Assembly: GCA_016719055.1 (NCBI GenBank)
Contig: JADKAW010000015.1
Location: forward strand, 62,001-126,000
Origin: Candidatus Rhodoferax mariagerensis
Lineage (GTDB): Bacteria > Pseudomonadota > Gammaproteobacteria > Burkholderiales > Burkholderiaceae_C
Reading direction: 5' to 3'
DNA: 64,000 nt
The notes under the pieces are model-generated. The model did not search any database and was not told where the DNA came from. It saw only the letters and a program-made list of their open reading frames with translations. The position numbers and the translations under genes were made by a program. Shown here one piece after another: positions 16,615 through 24,257 of this stretch. The first letter of the stretch is position 1; each line of letters opens with the position of its first letter.

Positions 16615-17589
16615 TTATTTGCCGGGTTTGGTGTCGGTGAAGCGGCCGTAACTTTGCAGTCGCGCATAACGACGCTCTAGCAGCTCGGTGATTTTGAGGT
16701 CGCTGATCTGGCGGTACGCATCGGTCAGCGCACGCTTGAGGAAGGCCGCCATTTGTTTGTGGTCGCGGTGCGCGCCGCCCACCGGCTCGTTGACGATCTT
16801 GTCCACCACGCCCAACGCTTTCAGACGGTGGGCGGTGATGCCCAGGGCGTCGGCGGCTTCCTTGGCCTTTTCTGAGGTTTTCCAGAGAATCGAGGCACAG
16901 CCTTCCGGGCTGATCACCGAATAGATCGAATACTGCAGCATCAGCACCTGGTCACCCACCGAAACGGCTAGCGCGCCACCCGAGCCACCTTCGCCAATGA
17001 TGGTGACGATCACCGGCACTTCCAGTTGCGCCATCTCGAAGATATTACGGCCAATGGCCTCGGACTGACCGCGTTCTTCGGCGTCAATGCCGGGGTAGGC
17101 GCCGGGTGTGTCGACAAAGGTGAACACCGGAAGCTTGAACTTTTCGGCGGTTTTCATCAACCGCAGCGCTTTGCGGTAGCCCTCGGGCTTGCTCATGCCA
17201 AAGTTGCGCAGGCCGCGCTCGCGCGTGTCGCGGCCTTTTTGCTGGCCGATCACCATGCACGGCGTACCATTGAACCGCGCCAGACCGCCAATGATGCTCA
17301 GGTCGTCGGCAAAATGCCGGTCTCCGTGCAGCTCGACAAAATGGGTAAAGAGGTCGCCCACATAGTCCAGCGTATAGGGCCGCTCGGGGTGGCGGGCAAT
17401 TTTGGTGATCTGCCAAGGGGTCAGGTCACTGTAGATGTCTTTGGTGAGTTGCTGGCTTTTTTTGGCCAGCTGGTTGATCTCAGCCGAAATGTCCACCGCC
17501 GATTCGGTCTGCACATATCGCAGCTCTTCAATCTTGTTTTCCAGCTCGGCAATCGGGTTTTCGAAATCGAGGAAGGTTTTTTTGGCCAA
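16615..17589 (-). CDS. accA: Acetyl-CoA carboxylase carboxyltransferase subunit alpha
   Basis: Transfers carboxyl from biotin to acetyl-CoA, with AccD, to make malonyl-CoA for fatty-acid synthesis. 324 residues, the usual size. Recognisable segments include FLDFENPIAELENKIEELR at the start, RHPERPYTLDYV, FHFxxLHGDRHFADD-like (ELHGDRHFADD), GQQKGRDTRERGLRNFGM, and IGEGGSGGALAVSVGD, the oxyanion-hole glycines. The start at 17589 is preceded by an aggag ribosome site. It lies between tilS and a DNA glycosylase gene, all on the minus strand. Confidence 0.96.
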   Translation of the reverse strand: MAKKTFLDFENPIAELENKIEELRYVQTESAVDISAEINQLAKKSQQLTKDIYSDLTPWQITKIARHPERPYTLDYVGDLFTHFVELHGDRHFADDLSIIGGLARFNGTPCMVIGQQKGRDTRERGLRNFGMSKPEGYRKALRLMKTAEKFKLPVFTFVDTPGAYPGIDAEERGQSEAIGRNIFEMAQLEVPVIVTIIGEGGSGGALAVSVGDQVLMLQYSIYSVISPEGCASILWKTSEKAKEAADALGITAHRLKALGVVDKIVNEPVGGAHRDHKQMAAFLKRALTDAYRQISDLKITELLERRYARLQSYGRFTDTKPGK

Positions 17590-17628
17590 CTCAAATCTCC
17601 TGCATTAATTGGTCTGTCCCACAAGGTT

Positions 17629-18279
17629 TTAATATGCCACCGGCACCGGGTCCAACGAGCGCCAAATATACCAAGTTGCCACGGTACGGTACGGCACCCA
17701 GGCCAGCGCGACCTCGCGCGCATCACTTCGGCTCACGCAATCGCCCGAAAAATAACACTTGCTGATGCCGTTGATCAGGCCCACATCGTCCAGCGGCAAC
17801 ACATTCGGGCGCATCAGGTGAAAGATCAGAAACATCTCGGCGGTCCAGCGGCCAATGCCCCGAATGGCCACCAGCTCGTCAATGATGGCCTCATCGTCCA
17901 TGCCGGCCCAGGCCTCCACATGCACCCGACCGCTGTCAAAATGCAAGGCCACATCCACCAGGTATTCCACCTTGCGCGCGCTCAGGCCCGCAGCACGCAT
18001 GTCGTCAATCTTGAGACGCAGCACCTGCGCTGGCGTCATTTGATCCGACAGACGGGTGAACCGGTCCCACACCGTTTGCGCTGCCTTGACCGAAATCTGC
18101 TGCCCCACCACACTGCGTGCCAGCGTTGCAAAGGCATCACCACGGCTTTGCAGACAGGTTTGGCCAAACTGCGGAATCAGCCGCTTCATGACCCGGTCTT
18201 TTTTCACCAGGTGCTTGCAGGCGTCGCTCCAGTAGCTTGGCACCACAGGGCTGACAACTATCAATTCAGTAGCACTCAT
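17629..18279 (-). CDS. DNA-3-methyladenine glycosylase II family protein
   Basis: HhH-GPD base-excision repair enzyme that removes alkylated purines. 216 residues from the preferred ATG at 18279 (MSATELIVVSP); an in-frame ATG at 18315 would add 12 residues overlapping the upstream gene's end region. RSVVGQQISVKAA is the typical start of the HhH-GPD fold. The helix-hairpin-helix is LVAIRGIGRWTAEMFLIF and the catalytic aspartate lies in LPLDDVGL. It resembles the short AlkA/MagIII-like proteins of betaproteobacteria that lack the AlkA N-terminal domain. The gene lies between cysS and accA and may be cotranscribed with them. Confidence 0.88.
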   Translation of the reverse strand: MSATELIVVSPVVPSYWSDACKHLVKKDRVMKRLIPQFGQTCLQSRGDAFATLARSVVGQQISVKAAQTVWDRFTRLSDQMTPAQVLRLKIDDMRAAGLSARKVEYLVDVALHFDSGRVHVEAWAGMDDEAIIDELVAIRGIGRWTAEMFLIFHLMRPNVLPLDDVGLINGISKCYFSGDCVSRSDAREVALAWVPYRTVATWYIWRSLDPVPVAY

Positions 18280-18322
18280 GGCTTTATCAATAAGGGCCAG
18301 ATGACAATAATCCAAGTATTCG

Positions 18323-19714
18323 TCACTTGACGACCTCCCAGCTGGTCCCAGCAGCCGAGTCTTTCAGCACAATGCCCAGCGCCAGCAATTGCTGGCGAAT
18401 CTGGTCGGCCTGGGCAAAGTTTTTGGCAGCTTTGGCCGTGGCACGCTGTGTGATCAAGCGGGCAATGGCGTCGTCGTCCAGGCCCGCGCCCGCCTGCAAA
18501 AATGCCTTTGGATCGCCCTGCAACAGCCCCAGGCAAGCGCCCAGCGATTTGAGCAACCCAGCCAGCGCTGCCGAGTGCGTGCGGTTGACTTCAGAGGCCA
18601 GATCAAACAACACGGCAAGCGCTTCAGGCGTGCCAAAGTCCTCGTCCATGGCTGCCTTGAAGCGTGCTGCAAAAGGCTCGGCCCAGTCGATGGCCACCGT
18701 CTCAGGGCTTGCCAGATCGAGTGCGGTGTACAGGCGCTTGAGGGCCTGGCGCGCGTCGTCCAGATGCACGTCGCTGTAGTTCAGAGCGGTACGGTAATGG
18801 GTGCGCACCAGAAAAAAGCGCACGGTCTCGGCATCGTATTTGGCCAGCACCTCGCGAATGGTGAAAAAGTTGCCGAGGCTTTTGGACATTTTTTCGTCGT
18901 CCACCCGCACAAATCCGTTATGCACCAAAAAGTTGGCCAAGGGCCTGCCGCTGGCGCCTTCGCTTTGGGCGATTTCGTTTTCATGGTGTGGGAACTGCAA
19001 ATCAGCGCCACCGCCATGAATATCAAAGGTTTCGCCCAAAGCCGCGCAGCTCATGGCCGAGCACTCAATATGCCAGCCCGGGCGGCCTCTGCCATAGCCA
19101 AAACCCAGTGCATCGGCGTCCCACTTGGCGTCGTCGGGCTCGCTGTCTTTGGCAGATTTCCACAGTACAAAGTCCAGCGGGTCTTCCTTGCCGTCCTGCA
19201 CCGCCACGCGCTCACCGGCGCGCAGTTCGTCCAGCGACTTGCCTGAGAGCTTGCCGTACCCGGCAAACTTGCGCACCGCAAAGTTCACATCACCACTGCT
19301 CGCCTTGTAGGCCAGGCCTTTGGATTCAAGCTGCGAAATCAGGTCGAGCATCTGGGGCACGAAGTCGGTAGCTCGCGGCTCCAGCGTGGGCGACTCAATG
19401 CCAAGCAAGGCAATGTCGGCGTGCATGGCGCCGATCATCTCGTCGGTCAGCGCGCGGATACTGATGCCGCGCTCGACCGCGCGCTTGATGATCTTGTCGT
19501 CAATGTCGGTGATGTTGCGCACGTAGGTCACGCGGTAGCCACTGGCCTTCAACCAGCGCTGCACCACGTCAAACGCCATCATCATGCGCGCATGGCCAAT
19601 GTGGCACAGGTCGTAGATCGTCATACCGCACACGTACATGCGGACGTGGCCGAGCTCAAGGGGCGCAAAGGCTTGATGCTCACGCGACAGCGTGTTGAAA
19701 ATGCGCAAACTCAT
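18323..19714 (-). CDS. cysS: Cysteinyl-tRNA synthetase
   Basis: Charges tRNA-Cys. 463 residues from ATG at 19714 (MSLRIFNTLSR). Class I signatures: zinc ligand C29 in YVCGMTIYDLCHIGHAR, with HIGH at 38-41; GWHIECSAMS and FPHHENEIAQSE; and the KMSKS loop (DDEKMSKSLGNF). The frame continues upstream without a stop to 20125, but that part antisenses the divergent TPR gene and its promoter region and has no family resemblance. It leads a minus-strand run with the glycosylase and accA. Confidence 0.96.
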   Translation of the reverse strand: MSLRIFNTLSREHQAFAPLELGHVRMYVCGMTIYDLCHIGHARMMMAFDVVQRWLKASGYRVTYVRNITDIDDKIIKRAVERGISIRALTDEMIGAMHADIALLGIESPTLEPRATDFVPQMLDLISQLESKGLAYKASSGDVNFAVRKFAGYGKLSGKSLDELRAGERVAVQDGKEDPLDFVLWKSAKDSEPDDAKWDADALGFGYGRGRPGWHIECSAMSCAALGETFDIHGGGADLQFPHHENEIAQSEGASGRPLANFLVHNGFVRVDDEKMSKSLGNFFTIREVLAKYDAETVRFFLVRTHYRTALNYSDVHLDDARQALKRLYTALDLASPETVAIDWAEPFAARFKAAMDEDFGTPEALAVLFDLASEVNRTHSAALAGLLKSLGACLGLLQGDPKAFLQAGAGLDDDAIARLITQRATAKAAKNFAQADQIRQQLLALGIVLKDSAAGTSWEVVK

Positions 19715-19862
19715 GGGTAATAAAAATTGGTAAAAGGACTGATTCAAGCCAAACCAGCAGCGGCTGGCAACGGCCCTAAAACCAAGCCCTCGGCTACAAT
19801 CAACTTCAGTATAAAGCCCCGCCGGTGTTGTCTGTCGGCCCCATCCCTTACCGATCCCACCC

Positions 19863-20972
19863 ATGAAGCAACCCCGTTCAGCCATTTTTAATGCCTTTCG
19901 GCTACTGCTGCTGGCCCTGGCGATGACCGCTTTGCCATGCCACGCCGATGAATATGCCGACGTGACCCAATTGCTGCGCGCCAACAAGTTCACCGAGGCC
20001 ATGACACTGGTCGAGCGCCACCTGAGCACCAAGCCGGCCGACCCGCAAATGCGTTTTCTCAAGGGTGTGGTCCAGCGTAACCTGGGCAAACAGGCCGAAG
20101 CCATTGCCACCTTCACCAAGCTCACTGAAGATTACCCCGAGTTGCCCGAGCCCTACAACAACCTGGCGGTGCTGTATGCTGGTCAGGGCCAGTATGACAA
20201 GGCGCGTGCGGCCCTTGAAATGGCCATTCGCACCAACCCAAGCTACGCCACAGCGCACGAAAACATTGGCGATGTCTATGCACGGCTGGCCAGCCAGGCC
20301 TATAACAAGGCACTGCAGCTCGACGGGGCCAACGCGGCGGTACCACCCAAGCTGGCGCTGATTCGCGAAATTTTCAAACCCAACCTGACTGGTGCACGCC
20401 CACCTGTCAGCTCAGCCAGCGCAGCCGTCCCTGCCACCGCACCGACACCTGCCGTTGTTACCGCTGTTGTCCCCGCCAGCAAACCGGCACCCATGCCTGT
20501 GGCTCCGGTGCCGGTTGTGGTGCCACCCACAGCTGCACCGGCAACTGTGGCCTCGGTTGCCAAGCCGGCAGCACCTGTGGTCAATGTCGCCCCGGTGGCC
20601 GTCAAACCTGAACCAACCCAGGCTGACCCTGATGCGGTCAAATCGGCCCAGGCTGCGGTTCAGGCCTGGGCCAAGGCCTGGTCTGACAAAAACGTCAGCA
20701 CCTACCTAGGTGCTTACAGCCCGCAATTCACGCCGCCCGGCAAGCAGTCGCGCAGCGCCTGGGAAAAAGACCGCCACAGCCGCATCACCGGCAAATCCAG
20801 CATCAGCGTGGTGCTCAGTGACATAAAACTCACGGTTAACGGCGACAAGGCGCAGGCCCGCTTCCATCAGGCCTACAAGGCTGATGCATTGGCAGTGTCA
20901 AGTCGCAAGACCCTTGACCTGCACAAAGTGGCGGGACAATGGCTGATCATCCGGGAATCCACTGGCAATTGA
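19863..20972 (+). CDS. Periplasmic TPR protein with Cds6-like C-terminal domain
   Basis: A 369-residue protein with a signal peptide (1-28, ending CHADE). TPR repeats cover about 30-150 (FTEAMTLVERHL; PYNNLAVLYAGQGQYDKA; ATAHENIGDVYARLA). A long Ala/Pro/Val linker follows (about 180-255). The C-terminal ~110 residues (VQAWAKAWSDKNVSTYLGAYSPQF to LIIRESTG) are of the SnoaL/NTF2-like type called Cds6. The same domain ends the L,D-transpeptidase just downstream (VKARSDGNLNTLSAFYAPDF), pointing to a shared job at the cell wall. The divergent neighbour is cysS. A terminator-like hairpin follows it at 21001. Confidence 0.85.
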   Translation: MKQPRSAIFNAFRLLLLALAMTALPCHADEYADVTQLLRANKFTEAMTLVERHLSTKPADPQMRFLKGVVQRNLGKQAEAIATFTKLTEDYPELPEPYNNLAVLYAGQGQYDKARAALEMAIRTNPSYATAHENIGDVYARLASQAYNKALQLDGANAAVPPKLALIREIFKPNLTGARPPVSSASAAVPATAPTPAVVTAVVPASKPAPMPVAPVPVVVPPTAAPATVASVAKPAAPVVNVAPVAVKPEPTQADPDAVKSAQAAVQAWAKAWSDKNVSTYLGAYSPQFTPPGKQSRSAWEKDRHSRITGKSSISVVLSDIKLTVNGDKAQARFHQAYKADALAVSSRKTLDLHKVAGQWLIIRESTGN

Positions 20973-21000
20973 ATTCGGCAATACTGGTTTTTTGTCACCC

Positions 21001-21036
21001 CTGGCGGCTACTGGCCGCCAGATTTTTTTGTTTTTA
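21001..21036 (+). terminator. Rho-independent terminator
   Basis: ctggcgg and ccgccag arms around ctactgg, followed by a run of T (atttttttgttttt). It stands 28 bases after the TPR gene and just before the ATG at 21046, so the downstream gene either depends on read-through or has a promoter overlapping this site. Confidence 0.7.
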
Positions 21037-21045
21037 ACCCGATCC

Positions 21046-22308
21046 ATGTCCCTGAAGGTTTTTTCGAGCAGTCTCGTTCTGATCCTGTGCACAGCGCTGG
21101 CCAGCAGCCCTGCGCTGGCCCAGACGCAGACCAAAAAACCCCGGGCAACCCGATCCACCCTCCAGCGGGCGGCCAATGCAGCAAAACCCGTCCACAAAGA
21201 TGGCCTTGCCGAAGCCCGCCTGATCGAGATTTACCGGCTGATTGGCCAGGCCCAGACCAAGCCGGCACTGACCCGCGCTGAAGCGCTGGTCAAGGACTTT
21301 CCCGACTTTGCGCTGGCGCAGCTGGTTTATGGCGACTTGTTAACCGCCCGCACCCAGGCCCTCAGTCAGTTTGGCAGCGTATCACCCGAGCAACTGTCGG
21401 CAGGTGCCGCTGCGCTGCAGGATCTGCGAGTGGAGTCCCAGGTGCGGCTCAAGGCGCTGAGCGAACGCCCACCGGTGGGTTCCCTACCCTCTGAGCTGCT
21501 GCGCCTGTCGGCCCGCAACAAACACGCCATTGCTGTGGATGCCTCGCGCGCCCGCCTGTACCTGTTTGAAAACCAGCCTGGTGGCACCAGGTTGGTGGCC
21601 GATTACTACATTTCGGTTGGCAAGCTGGGGCTGGAAAAAACCGCCGAAGGCGATATGCGCACGCCGCTGGGGGTGTATTTCATCACTAGCCAGTTGGACC
21701 CCAAGACGCTGAAAGATTTTTATGGCGCTGGTGCGCTGCCCATCAACTACCCCAACGTGCTCGACATCAAGCGCGGCAAAACCGGCAAGGGCATCTGGCT
21801 GCACGGCACGCCGCCCGGCCAGTTTTCGCGCCCCCCCCAGGCCAGCGACGGCTGCGTGGTGCTGGCCAACCCCGATTTGCTGCGTATCATTCAAACTGTG
21901 GAAATCCGCAGCACGCCAGTGGTGATTGCCAGACAGCTCAATTGGGTCCAGCCGGACAACGCGAAAATCCTTGGGCATCAGTTTCAGAGTCAGTTTCAAG
22001 CCTGGGTCAAGGCCCGCTCGGACGGCAACCTGAATACGCTGAGCGCTTTTTATGCACCGGACTTCAGCCAAAATGGCAAGAGTCTGAATGATTGGCTGCC
22101 CGAAATGCGCCAGGATCTACGGCAAAAAAGTGGTCGTCCCCTTGAGATCAAGGACCTCAGCCTGCTGCATTGGAAAGATACCGAAGAAACCATGGTGGTG
22201 ACCTTTGGCGAACTGGTTGCAGGCCAGCGCACCGGCGTCACCAAACGACAATACTGGAACCGCAAAGCCAACCAGTGGAAGATTTTTTTTGAAGGAAACC
22301 TTGGATGA
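21046..22308 (+). CDS. L,D-transpeptidase (YkuD domain) with Cds6-like domain
   Basis: Periplasmic enzyme forming 3-3 crosslinks or attaching proteins to peptidoglycan. 420 residues from ATG at 21046 (an upstream TTG at 20992 falls in the terminator region and is rejected). Signal peptide 1-26 (SSPALAQ). The YkuD domain (about 160-300) has WLHGTPPGQFSRPPQ followed by ASDGCVVL, the H-x-S-x-G-C catalytic pattern. The C-terminal ~110 residues form an NTF2-like Cds6 domain shared with the preceding TPR gene. The stop overlaps the ppiA ATG by ATGA. Paired with a peptidyl-prolyl isomerase, it suggests an envelope operon. Confidence 0.9.
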   Translation: MSLKVFSSSLVLILCTALASSPALAQTQTKKPRATRSTLQRAANAAKPVHKDGLAEARLIEIYRLIGQAQTKPALTRAEALVKDFPDFALAQLVYGDLLTARTQALSQFGSVSPEQLSAGAAALQDLRVESQVRLKALSERPPVGSLPSELLRLSARNKHAIAVDASRARLYLFENQPGGTRLVADYYISVGKLGLEKTAEGDMRTPLGVYFITSQLDPKTLKDFYGAGALPINYPNVLDIKRGKTGKGIWLHGTPPGQFSRPPQASDGCVVLANPDLLRIIQTVEIRSTPVVIARQLNWVQPDNAKILGHQFQSQFQAWVKARSDGNLNTLSAFYAPDFSQNGKSLNDWLPEMRQDLRQKSGRPLEIKDLSLLHWKDTEETMVVTFGELVAGQRTGVTKRQYWNRKANQWKIFFEGNLG

Positions 22309-22904
22309 AATTTATGAAAATTCGTGCTCTAGCCCTCTCTGCTATTGCGTCAGCCACTCTTTTTGCTGTAGCGCTTGAGGCCCAGGCAGAAGCCGCTCCG
22401 CAGGTGAAATTTGCCACCAGCGCCGGTGATTTTGTGGTCGAGGTCTACCCTGACAAAGCCCCCAGGACGGTCGAAAACTTTTTGCAGTATGTGCAGGACA
22501 AGCATTACGACGGCACCATTTTTCACCGCGTGATTGCCAACTTCATGGTGCAAGGTGGTGGATTTGATGCCAAATACCTGCAAAAGCCCACCCGCACACC
22601 GGTGGTGCACGAAGGCCGTGAGGCGCTCGCCAAAGGGGGTCCGCGCAATGTCGCCGGCACCCTGGCCATGGCCCGCACCAGCGACCCGCAGTCTGCCACC
22701 GCACAGTTTTTTATCAACGTCAAGGAAAACGCTTTTCTTGACCCAAACGCCCAGTCGTATGGCTACACCGTGTTTGGCAAGGTGGTCTCGGGCATGGACG
22801 TGGTTGAGAAAATAAAGCTCACCCCCACCGGCGCTGGCGGCCCCTTTCCCACCGATGTTCCCAAAACTCCCATTCTTATCAACGCTGCAACCCTGGTGAA
22901 ATAA
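22305..22904 (+). CDS. ppiA: Periplasmic peptidyl-prolyl cis-trans isomerase (cyclophilin A type)
   Basis: Accelerates proline isomerisation during folding of exported proteins. 199 residues with a signal peptide (1-30, ending ALEAQAEA). Cyclophilin motifs: FHRVIANFMVQGGGF (catalytic Arg of FHRVI), SDPQSATAQFFINV, and YTVFGKVVSGMDVV. It overlaps the transpeptidase stop by 4 bases and precedes ppiB by 3 bases, so the three genes are one operon. Its close resemblance to ppiB suggests a tandem duplication with gain of a signal peptide. Confidence 0.94.
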   Translation: MKFMKIRALALSAIASATLFAVALEAQAEAAPQVKFATSAGDFVVEVYPDKAPRTVENFLQYVQDKHYDGTIFHRVIANFMVQGGGFDAKYLQKPTRTPVVHEGREALAKGGPRNVAGTLAMARTSDPQSATAQFFINVKENAFLDPNAQSYGYTVFGKVVSGMDVVEKIKLTPTGAGGPFPTDVPKTPILINAATLVK

Positions 22905-22907
22905 ATC

Positions 22908-23414
22908 ATGAGCAACCCCCAAGTCGAACTCCACATTGCCAACCACGGCGTCATCACGCTTGAACTCGATCAGGAAAAAGCCCCCGGCACAGTGACCAAC
23001 TTTTTGAGCTACGTGGCCAAAGGTCATTACGACAACACCATTTTTCACCGCGTCATTCCGGGCTTCATGGTGCAAGGCGGCGGCATGGAACCCGGCATGA
23101 AGGAAAAAAAGGGCGACGCGCCCATCAACAACGAAGCCAACAACGGCCTGAAAAACCTGAACTACACCGTGGCCATGGCGCGCACCGGCGACCCGCATTC
23201 GGCCACCGCGCAGTTTTTCATCAATGTGGCTGACAACGGCTTTTTGAACCACACGGCACCCAGCCAGCAAGGCTGGGGCTACGCGGTGTTTGGCAAGGTG
23301 GTGTCTGGCACCGACGTGGTAGACAAGATCAAGACCGTCAAAACCTCACGCAAGGGTTATCACGACGACGTGCCGGTGGATGATGTGGTGATTGAAAAGG
23401 CGGTTGCGCTGTAA
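22908..23414 (+). CDS. ppiB: Cytoplasmic peptidyl-prolyl cis-trans isomerase (cyclophilin B type)
   Basis: 168 residues, no signal peptide, starting directly with the cyclophilin fold (VELHIANHGVITLELD). Active-site segments: YDNTIFHRVIPGFMVQGGGM, TGDPHSATAQFFINVADN, and GYAVFGKVVSGTDVV. It begins 3 bases after the ppiA stop with an aaataaATC-less spacing, which implies translation coupled to ppiA. lpxH follows 12 bases later; a ppiB-lpxH pair is common in Burkholderiales. Confidence 0.95.
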   Translation: MSNPQVELHIANHGVITLELDQEKAPGTVTNFLSYVAKGHYDNTIFHRVIPGFMVQGGGMEPGMKEKKGDAPINNEANNGLKNLNYTVAMARTGDPHSATAQFFINVADNGFLNHTAPSQQGWGYAVFGKVVSGTDVVDKIKTVKTSRKGYHDDVPVDDVVIEKAVAL

Positions 23415-23426
23415 TTCCCGGCTGCC

Positions 23427-24257
23427 ATGTCCCCGCCGCCCGGACCCGCCAGCGCCGCAGGCAGGGTCTGGCCGCGCCTGATAGCGCCAGCGCGCTGGCA
23501 ACAGGTCGACGTCATCTCTGACTTGCACCTGAAGGAAAGCGACAGCGCCACCTTTTCAGCCTGGCAGCATTACCTGGCGCGCACCACGGCCGATGCCGTT
23601 TTCATTCTGGGTGACTTGTTTGAGGTCTGGGTGGGCGACGATGTGCTGGACACATCCACCCGCTGGCGCATGAGCTTTGAGGCCAGTTGCCAGCAAGTGC
23701 TGGCCCATGCCGCAAAACGCTTGAACCTGTATTTCATGCATGGCAACCGCGACTTTTTGCTCGGCAACGAGTTTGCCAGGGGTGCCAGCATGACCCTGCT
23801 GATCGACCCGACCGCCCTGCTGTTTGACCAACGCTGCTGGCTGCTGACACACGGCGACGCGTTGTGCCTGGACGACACCGATTACCAGCAGTTTCGCGCC
23901 AATGTGCGCACCAAAGCCTGGTGCGAAGCGTTTCTGGCCAAACCGCTGGCAGAGCGCAAGCACATTGCAAATGGGATGCGCGCGCAAAGCGAATCGATCA
24001 AGGCAAGCGCGCGCATCTTGGTTGATCTGGACAAGGCGGCGGCGGTTGCCTGGCTGCAAGCCAGTGGTGCCAGCCAGTTGATTCACGGCCACACCCACCA
24101 ACCCGGCCACGAGGTGCTGCAAGCCGATACCCAGCCACCGCGAGAACGCTGGGTGCTGAGCGACTGGGACGCCAATGCCGAGCCGCCACGGCTGCAGGTG
24201 TTGCGCATTAACGCCGGTCAGACACCCCAGCGCGTGCGCTTGCCTTCAGGGTTTTAA
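23427..24257 (+). CDS. lpxH: UDP-2,3-diacylglucosamine diphosphatase
   Basis: Hydrolyses UDP-2,3-diacylglucosamine to lipid X, the fourth step of lipid A synthesis, at the inner membrane. 276 residues. Metal-binding motifs in order: DVISDLHL (about residue 28), GDLFEVWVGDD (about 60), HGNRDFLLG (about 105), THGDALC and HGHTHQPG. The LpxH-type GDLFExWxGDD separates it from other phosphoesterases. The N-terminal ~25 residues (MSPPPGPASAAGR) are longer than usual. Its end overlaps the convergent DUF349 gene by 12 bases. Confidence 0.95.
   Translation: MSPPPGPASAAGRVWPRLIAPARWQQVDVISDLHLKESDSATFSAWQHYLARTTADAVFILGDLFEVWVGDDVLDTSTRWRMSFEASCQQVLAHAAKRLNLYFMHGNRDFLLGNEFARGASMTLLIDPTALLFDQRCWLLTHGDALCLDDTDYQQFRANVRTKAWCEAFLAKPLAERKHIANGMRAQSESIKASARILVDLDKAAAVAWLQASGASQLIHGHTHQPGHEVLQADTQPPRERWVLSDWDANAEPPRLQVLRINAGQTPQRVRLPSGF

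Noticed and set aside
17026..18330. 434-codon plus-strand frame antisense to accA and the glycosylase gene
   Set aside because: It is rich in His, Arg and Gln, as expected for the antisense of GC-rich genes, and has no family motif; both minus-strand genes are clear.
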